DNA from: Perkinsus olseni
Taxonomy: Eukaryota > Perkinsozoa > Perkinsida > Perkinsidae
Direction of reading: 5' to 3'
Assembly (NCBI GenBank): GCA_013115135.1
Contig: JABANP010000944.1
Span: forward strand, 1 to 11,006
Length of the DNA: 11,006 nt
Below the pieces are notes generated by a model. It worked only from the letters and a program-made list of their open reading frames with translations, was not told where the DNA came from and did not search any database. Made by a program: the position numbers and the translations under genes. This document shows, piece by piece, positions 6,039 to 11,006 of this stretch; the stretch's first letter is position 1; each line of letters opens with the position of its first letter.

Positions 6039-6330
6039 TTCTGCTAAATACTATATACTCATCATTAGGACCATCATTCTCAATGGTTACCGCTCAAGGT
6101 TTCACTCTAACGCAAGAGTACTTCGCTGAGATACTTCATTCCAATCATGGAAGTCACTGAGCTTCGTCTCAAAATCAACAAACATGTTGATTGTCTATGA
6201 TAGCTTTACAAAAATTATGATCACTCGAGAACACGCAACTCTGTCTTATGCAGCGCTGCCTCAGGGGAGGATGGGGGCTACCGGAGTGTCAACAACGGGA
6301 GATGAACTGGTAACTACAGCAGACTCAATA

Positions 6331-6729
6331 GTAGACTCCATCATAGGACCTTCAGTAATAGTAGACTCCATCATAGGACCTTCAGTAGTAGTAGTAGTAG
6401 TAGACTCCATCATAGGGCCTTCAGTAGGAGTAAACTTCATCATAGGGCCTTCAGTAGTAGTAGACTCCATCATAGGGCCTTCAGTAGTAGTAGACTCCAT
6501 CATAGGGCCTTCAGTAGTAGTAGACTCCATCATAGGGCCTTCAGTAGTAGTAGACTCCATCATAGGGCCTTCAGTAGTAGTAGACTCCATCATAGGGCCT
6601 TGAGCAGTAGTAGACTCCATCATAGAGCCTTCAGTAGTAGTAGACTCCATCATAGAGCCTTCAGTAGTAGTAGACTCCATCATAGGGCCTTCAGTAGTAG
6701 TAGACTCCATCATAGGGCCTTCAGTAGTA
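6331..6729 (-). repeat. 30-bp coding minisatellite, 13 units
   Basis: Units begin at 6331, 6361, 6400, then every 30 bp to 6700. Each encodes about ESTTTEGPMM on the minus strand. The unit at 6361-6399 is 39 bp because of three extra AGT triplets (extra Thr). Variants include EGSMM (two units), TTAQGPMM and KFTPTEGPMM. Central units (6460-6609) are almost identical, edge units more diverged, as expected of unequal exchange or slippage. All length changes keep the frame, which argues it was under coding constraint until recently. Confidence 0.95.
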
Positions 6730-7647
6730 GTAGACTGGATAGGTACCTCCGTCTCAGGCGTATCCGGTTTAGTGGTATCGCTGTGAGGGTACGGCGTAGT
6801 AGCGGTGAGGACGGAGTGATCGAAGCTGAGCTCAATCGTCGAATCCTCAACCCGGTAGGTGTCGTCGACGGTGTACATCGGGCCGTAATCGCCAAAGACG
6901 CAAAAGCCGCCGCAGCCCCTCTCGATCTTTGCCGTAGTGGACTGCATGCCGCGTTGAACTCCCCTCCATTGGAGGATGAATGGAAGGCCGTGGGCGAGAG
7001 GCTTCACACGGTATCCCCGCATATAACCGGAATGCTTCCTCATGGCGAGGAGGACATCCCCTGAAGTCACTCTCACTGGATCTCTTCTCTCGGGGTGATC
7101 GGCGTAGTACCAAGTCTTGTACTTTCCGTCAAAGACAACACAGTGGAGCCTCTCATCACCGAACTGATGCATCAAATACCACGCGCCATCGCCGCCAGCG
7201 GACCCGAAGCACGGAACAGCTGTCTGGCCCCACGGAAGATAAATGTCAGCCCGGGCCTTTGACGTCAAAGTGACGTGATGATAGTCCTCGTCGTGGCCAT
7301 GATCGTATTGCTCCGGCTTGGGCGTGGTTGTCGTTGCCTCGTCCAGTGAGTGATTCCCACTAGCCATGTATGGTTCCACTGGAAGGGGACGGAAGTAGTA
7401 GGCGCTGATGTAGACATTGCCGACGCCGTTATACACCTTCACCGTCGGGTTGTACCCGAACCAGTGGCCGAAGGAGCCTCCGTGGACGTCGACACTGAGG
7501 TAACGGAAGTCGTCTTTATTGACGTTGTAGTCCTTCGTCTTGGCGTAAACTGTCACGTCGGTAGCGACGCTGCCGTACTCGTCCAAGTTGAAGTCACCGG
7601 AGTAAATACCAAATTTGGCAGTTCATTTGTCAGAGCTCATACTGGTG

Positions 7648-7662
7648 ACTGATGCCATCAGT
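7648..7662. repeat. perfect hairpin, 7-bp arms, 1-nt loop
   Basis: ACTGATG, C, CATCAGT lies in the leader-coding part of the minus-strand gene. It could be chance, because repeated Leu-Met codons (CTGATG) recur here. Confidence 0.5.
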
Positions 7663-7699
7663 ACCATCAGTGCCATTTGACCTGTACAAGAGCATCGAC

Positions 7700-7723
7700 T
7701 TGTGTCACATACACAAGTTGTGT
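7700..7723. repeat. F-R-F variant with a 5-nt first spacer (TTGTGT)
   Basis: TTGTGT, CACAT, ACACAA, G, TTGTGT: three exact units, but the first spacer is 5 nt, not 1. It sits between the start of the minus-strand gene and the chitinase fragment. Confidence 0.55.
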
Positions 7724-7733
7724 GGTGTGGTAG

Positions 7734-8233
7734 ATAAGTCTGTGGATGGGATACGTTTACGGAATAGGCGTGACGGTGCTCACGATGTACGATTGGAAAA
7801 ACCCTCAAGGCCTGCCGACCGACAAGTTCGCTCTCGGGGTGAGCTAACTAACTGCACATCTCAAGTAAGGCTGGGCCACCGTTCACAGGTGCCTCTGTAT
7901 GGTACGAACGCAGCTGGGGTGCAAATAACGTATTTCAAGCCTATTGACATGGGCGCTGACCCCAAGGGGAACGGATCATTCGCGGGATACTCCTACGCCT
8001 CTCAGCCGATGCTGCAAGAACAGGTCGACTTAGCCAACAACCGGAGCTTAGGCGGTCTCGTGGCCTAGCACCTGGGGTCGGATCTTCCGCCCGAGGACAC
8101 GCGTTCCCTCACCTACGCTATCAAGCAAAAGCTGAAACCCGGGCCTCGACGAGACCCTCATCGCGAGGGAACTGCTCAAGGAGAGTACTCTTTACGTCAT
8201 ATCACACTTTTGTTGCGCTTCTGTGAGTCTTGA
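7734..8233 (+). pseudogene. C-terminal fragment of a GH18 chitinase-like gene with a premature TAG
   Basis: GH18 enzymes hydrolyse chitin or related GlcNAc polymers. Exon 7734-7838 reads GVTVLTMYDWKNPQ (the family's M-x-Y-D strand) and LPTDKFALG. A 50-nt intron (7839-7888, GTGAGC to CACAG) joins in phase 0 to VPLYG at 7889, rebuilding the typical K-F-A-L-G-V-P-L-Y-G strand. Exon 2 continues to SLGGLVA, then TAG (8066-8068), then HLGSDLPPEDTRSLTYAIK. The family normally has Trp at that point in the last barrel strand, so TGG to TAG is likely. The N-terminal two thirds, including the catalytic DxxDxDxE, are missing: the open frame begins after a stop or acceptor at 7731-7733, only 57 bp from the start of the opposite-strand gene. 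A second frame after 8150 (LDETLIARELLKEST) hints at a further frameshift. Confidence 0.75.
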
Positions 8234-8660
8234 CAGTAGTTTGTTGAATCGCTTATAGTCATATCAAGGCATCACCAACGTATTTCAACTAAAGTATTTG
8301 TTGTTAGGAACAGTCAACCTTACTATTAGTATATGACGGAGCTGAGGCCTGAGAATGGTATTCTTAGTGCTGTCTCCCTTTGTCTTGCCGTTAGCTATGC
8401 TGTATACACAGTAGCAAGCATAAGTTAAGGCTTCCTGTGACACTGTTTGTCTTTGTGTTACGATCAGTGCCGGTGCTCTACATCTTGGTCCGCAGAACTA
8501 CGAAATGCATTATAACACTGAAAGAAGAATTAAGCTATCTTCGCAATTCCATATTTTACAAAGCGGTAGATTACCAATGGTGATGTTTTCCAATATGGAC
8601 TAAGTTGAGGCTGTGGCGAAGAGTGCCGTGGCCTGTATCACGTTCCTCGGTGATATCCCT
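8234..8660. other. AT-rich intergenic stretch, nothing supportable
   Basis: It lies between two gene fragments. No long open frame, no perfect short-loop palindrome and no recognisable RNA gene were seen. Confidence 0.45.
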
Positions 8661-8692
8661 CTCAGTGGATCGGTGATCGATTGAGACGTTCC

Positions 8693-8877
8693 TTAATACA
8701 CCGAGCAGTACACGGTACAGTTAGCCTCGTCTTCGTACTCAAAGGGACCCGGCTTGCACTCTTCAGCTCAAAGGAGTTGTTCTCCCCGATCGTGGGGTAC
8801 ACTCCCTCGACCCGGCAGCCAGGTCCATAGCTAATGGCGCGGCTGACGTAGTTGTTCGTCGTCCCAACTCGTAGCAC
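8693..8877 (-). pseudogene. C-terminus of a small Cys-rich protein, broken by a one-base frameshift
   Basis: From about 8877 the minus strand reads NNYVSRAISYGPGC, then VEGVYPTIGENNSFEL to about 8764. The neighbouring frame then reads ECKPGPFEYEDEANCTVYC and stops at TAA (8695-8693). The join needs the loss of one base near 8761-8764. Cysteines (GPGC, ECK, ANC, VYC) on both sides suggest one disulfide-bonded secreted domain. An acceptor (CTACAG or AGTAG) lies just upstream, at 8878-8883. No family is recognised. Alternatively a very small intron or a sequencing error explains the shift. Confidence 0.4.
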
Positions 8878-9006
8878 CTACTGTAGTCACTCTCCCCCAC
8901 TTGAAGCCGCTTCCGGCTACGTTGACTAATCTGAGCACTAGAGTCACCACCTGACAATACCCGACACGGACCCTACAATACGTTCTATGCAGCGGTAACT
9001 GGCTAG

Positions 9007-9244
9007 CGATATTCGTGCGCATCGTAGCGGTCCGGTGGTTGACTTCGTCAACTTCACGAAGTCGACATGGGACATTATGGAGTTAGAAGTCATCTCATGC
9101 GATCAATTGGTCCATAATAGTAGCTTTGAACGTCACAGGAAAGTGCGACGACAGGCGCGCTCGGCGGAGCGGGATGGATCGCAATGGTATGGCTCGCGAA
9201 CAGGAACCTCTAGTTCCAGCTCGGTAGCATTCGGGGACACCTAG
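9007..9244 (+). other. unrecognised plus-strand open segment
   Basis: It is open from about 9007 to TAG at 9242-9244 and reads DFVNFTKSTWDIMELEVISC, then a basic stretch (RHRKVRRQARSAERDG) and a Ser-rich end (TGTSSSSSVAFGDT). No ATG start is present in the segment; a preceding TAG could act as acceptor. It could be a terminal exon or a chance frame; the minus strand is also open nearby. Confidence 0.25.
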
Positions 9245-10026
9245 CTCTGGTGACACGGAGAGGCATACGTGCTGCTGCTGCTGAAACAGAGTGTACTACA
9301 CCCAGTGTAGTGTTCTGTTCGCCGTCCTCCCATGCTTCACCCACTTCGTATCCTGTCTCACTTTTCCTGAAAACATCGGTATTACTCAGCCACATCGGTG
9401 CACATTCCGAAGCACCAAAGCGTCTTCCACCGGTGGCGTGATGCCTCCTCAAGTCACCCTTCGAGGGACACTCCACTTCGAGATGATAATGCATGGATAC
9501 CTACCAGCATGGACCACTAGGAGTGGGTCTCCCTCTCCGCCCTCGGCCTCAACCAAGTGTCGAGAAACAACACCGATTGGTACAGCCCGTCCACACGTAG
9601 AAAAAGCAGTGATAGTGTGAGGTGTGACGTCACTGTCGAGTCGTCCGCTTTTCCTTAGTGTCACTCGCATATTTCTAGTACACATGATGGCGATACCTGG
9701 GTATAACTCTTTGGGTGCCGCGAGTGTCTATAGATGAATCACTATGGCAACCCCTCATCAGCATCGTATGCACATACTGCATTCTTCTCGCGGCCGAGTC
9801 CGGAGAAACTGCGGGACAGCTTCCACGTACAAATAGCCGAACGATCGATTCCTGTTTCGCTCAGCTAACAGCTGAATTGGCTGTTGAGCTCAACCAGCGC
9901 CAGAGTCTTCGTCTCGTCGCTCTGATGGCACACTATGCCTCGAAGTGGCCGTGCAGTCCAGCTCACGATGAAGAAGTATACTAGTTAGTTCGCCCACTGT
10001 CATGCATCCTCTGAGAAGGATCCTTG
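9245..10026. other. stretch with competing open frames, gene not resolved
   Basis: Minus-strand frames 9685-9449 (AVPIGVVSRHLVEAEGGEGD) and 9494-9210, and plus-strand frames 9291-9620 and 9688-9984 (TIDSCFAQLTAELAVELNQR), overlap without any domain or splice pair that singles one out. An imperfect hairpin around ACTACAC-CCA-GTGTAGT (9295-9311) and a TGACGTCA palindrome near 9626-9633 are present. No F-R-F element was found. Confidence 0.35.
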
Positions 10027-10062
10027 ATGATGAGGTATCGATCAGTGCGGTTTCGTATACAC

Positions 10063-10919
10063 ATGTCTCTCACCTCCCTCCTTTGCGCAGCTCTCATCGG
10101 CAGTGTTACCGGCCAAGGCACGGTCGTGGGCATCGAGCAGGAGAGAATACCATTTCAGAACGGAAGGACTGGAGTTACCTTCAGTTCTCCGATAGGTGAG
10201 TAGTTGAGCGGTAATTATTTCGTTGACGTTCGGCTCCTGTTTCTAGGTACTCTGACGCACATTCAGACGCTTCAACTCAGACGCTCGGATCAAGACGCGT
10301 TTGACGAAGACGGGCTTCGCTTCGCTTCGATTGCCGTGGACGACGATGGTTCAGAACTGCTCGCCGTCTCCAGTGACCAGAGAGGGTGAGTCCTAGCGGA
10401 TGTCCTCGCTCGGAGAGGCCTGTGTGCCTGTGCGCTTTCGTTATCAGAGGTTTCGTTACCTTGGCCATGCGACCGACTGCTGGCGATCAATATGATATAA
10501 CTACCGCAAGAGCATATCCGCTGGTTGATCCTGATGGAAACCGCGTGAATGTGTCCTCCACGATAAGTGAGCTGGTCTCGACGTGGGCCTCTTTATCACG
10601 ATAGAGCGGTTTTTCAGCTATATCGTACGATTGTTCGCGCGTTCCTGGCGATAAGCTGGGACGCCGTACTCTCAGGGCATATTCAGTACGTGAGCTCGTG
10701 CCTTGGCCTCGCTTCCTCTCTACCGTTCCGACCAAGCGTTGGGTGACCCAACTTGGGTCACCCTGCGGTCACCCAGGGCTGCTGGCGCACCTGCCGAATG
10801 TGCAGCTGACCCGCGAAGGTTGCTTACCCCGCCGGACATCGATGCACATCGCTCGGGCCGTCGCTCTTGAATTTAATCCTCTGAGGATTTCGCATTGGTC
10901 GCGGACTCTTTTGAGTTAG
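10063..10919 (+). CDS. secreted protein of unknown function, at least four exons
   Basis: ATG at 10063 starts a signal peptide (MSLTSLLCAALIGSVTGQ); upstream in-frame ATGs at 10027 and 10030 would add a basic extension. Exons are 10063-10195, 10247-10385, 10448-10566 and 10618 onward, joined in frame by introns of 51, 62 and 51 nt. All three donors start GTGAG, and acceptors are CTAG, TCAG and TTTTCAG. The middle reads FASIAVDDDGSELLAVSSDQ, then GFVTLAMRPTAGDQYD and ARAYPLVDPDGNRVNV, resembling a small beta-rich extracellular domain. The family is not recognised. Exon 4 continues open to TAG at 10917-10919 but carries the F-R-F element at 10739-10758. A further intron (10690-10736, GTGAGC to CCAAG, pyrimidine-rich) is possible, so the C-terminus is uncertain. 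Confidence 0.65.
10739..10758. repeat. F-R-F palindromic element 11 (TTGGGT)
   Basis: TTGGGT, G, ACCCAA, C, TTGGGT is perfect, with both flanks fitting the octamer rule. It lies in the last exon of the secreted-protein gene, or at the start of a possible fifth exon, and would shift its frame relative to the pre-insertion state. Confidence 0.9.
10875..10889. repeat. perfect hairpin, 7-bp arms, 1-nt loop
   Basis: AATCCTC, T, GAGGATT. Single-base loop as in the F-R-F elements, but with no third unit. Confidence 0.6.
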
Positions 10920-10960
10920 ATGGCTGGGCTACTCCGACGTCTCTCATATTGTACTCGAGC

Positions 10961-10980
10961 GTACTAGTAGTACGGTACTA
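10961..10980. repeat. F-R-F palindromic element 12 (GTACTA)
   Basis: GTACTA, G, TAGTAC, G, GTACTA is perfect. The 5' flanking base fits the octamer rule, the 3' one does not. It lies 42 bp after the stop of the secreted-protein gene. Confidence 0.9.
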
Positions 10981-11006
10981 TCTCAGGCATGGCGGTCAAC
11001 GGTAGA

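Larger units (their letters stand above)
5816..6180. other. AT-rich non-coding stretch with two F-R-F elements
   Basis: Beyond the elements at 5943-5962 and 6019-6038 there is no supportable gene. It lies 3' of the minus-strand repeat gene and may hold its transcript end, but no clear signal is visible. Confidence 0.4.
6261..7676 (-). pseudogene. secreted Thr-rich repeat protein with an in-frame TGA after the signal peptide
   Basis: From ATG at 7676-7674 the frame gives a hydrophobic leader (MALMVLMASVTSMSSDK), then TGA (7625-7623). It stays open for about 453 codons to the stop at 6263-6261. After the stop it reads TAKFGIYSGDFNLDEYG, then a domain of about 200 residues rich in aromatic residues and Gly (HWFGYNPTVKVYNG, DGKYKTWYYADHPERRD). 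A His/Asp-rich linker (YDHGHDEDYHH) and a small Cys pair (CGGFC) are present. The last third is a mucin-like tail of 13 units of about ESTTTEGPMM, followed by a short Val/Ser end with no GPI-like hydrophobic tail. The family is not recognised; role as an extracellular or wall glycoprotein is inference. The single TGA makes it a nonsense pseudogene, unless a 72-nt intron (GTCACC to GACGAG, in phase) removes it or the stop is read through. The long conserved frame suggests a recent loss. Confidence 0.6.

Noticed and set aside
6184..7064. Plus-strand open frames over the 30-bp repeat (IIGPSVVVDS-type and SSRLHHRAF-type repeats)
   Set aside because: They are shadows of the minus-strand Thr-rich gene; the long minus frame explains both the repeat and the unique sequence beyond it.
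6710..7113. Short minus-strand frames at 6895-6710 and 7113-6847
   Set aside because: They lie inside the long minus-strand frame in other registers and have no independent support.
7252..7276. CRE-like TGACGTCA palindrome as a regulatory site
   Set aside because: It lies inside the coding frame of the minus-strand gene and is a short even palindrome expected by chance; the one near 9626 has no gene context.
7586..7586. Start of the minus-strand gene at a TTG (reading DEYGSVAT)
   Set aside because: The frame extends upstream through coding-like sequence to a TGA, with an in-frame ATG and leader peptide beyond; a TTG start is unlikely in a eukaryotic nuclear gene.
7350..7652. Plus-strand open frame rich in Val and Asp
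   Set aside because: Antisense shadow of the N-terminal domain of the minus-strand gene.
7652..8068. A single unspliced plus-strand protein of 138 residues
   Set aside because: Only its end matches GH18; the 50-nt intron at 7839-7888 joins the other frame in phase and rebuilds the family strand, so the unspliced upstream part is not coding in that frame.
76..10980. CRISPR array or bacterial repetitive palindromes
   Set aside because: The hairpins share no sequence, are not evenly spaced, and sit among intron-bearing genes; there are no cas genes.

Overview
The window reads as nuclear DNA of a eukaryotic protist. Every gene that can be followed is split by short GT-AG introns (50, 51, 51, 60, 61, 62 and 78 nt where both ends can be placed). 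Donors are mostly GTGAG or GTAAG, and acceptors follow a pyrimidine run. There are no bacterial operons or ribosome binding sites. Compact introns, small secreted proteins and a chitinase-like gene would suit a Perkinsus-like alveolate, but that is inference only.

Layout. Positions 274-1212 hold a multi-exon gene of unknown function. A second, 5'-truncated and broken copy lies at about 3690-4228, and the two copies stay alignable in their 3' flanks (to about 1515 and 4525). The 1.5-3.6 kb interval is gene-poor and crowded with small hairpins. The 4.87-5.82 kb interval is open in several frames on both strands and cannot be resolved by eye. On the minus strand, 7676-6261 encodes a secreted Thr-rich protein whose C-terminal tail is a 13-unit, 10-residue (30-bp) repeat; it has a TGA just after the signal peptide. 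Starting 57 bp away, on the plus strand, is the C-terminal part of a GH18 chitinase (7734-8233) with a TAG where the family usually has Trp. At 8877-8693 (minus) is a small Cys-rich C-terminus broken by a one-base frameshift. The only gene that looks intact over most of its length is a secreted protein with at least four exons at 10063-10919. Much of the window therefore resembles a collection of decaying gene copies.

The main discovery candidate is a sequence-independent 20-bp architecture, hexamer + 1 nt + reverse complement + 1 nt + same hexamer (called F-R-F here). It occurs in 12 perfect copies, each with a different hexamer, plus at least six decayed and several composite copies. Roughly 0.0007 would be expected by chance in a random 11-kb sequence. 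Comparing the two gene copies shows that one of them is an exact 14-bp insertion into an exon. In most copies the inserted 8 bp (1+6+1) is the reverse complement of the 8-bp target, followed by a 6-bp duplication of that target. This points to a repeated, geometrically fixed mutational or mobile process.
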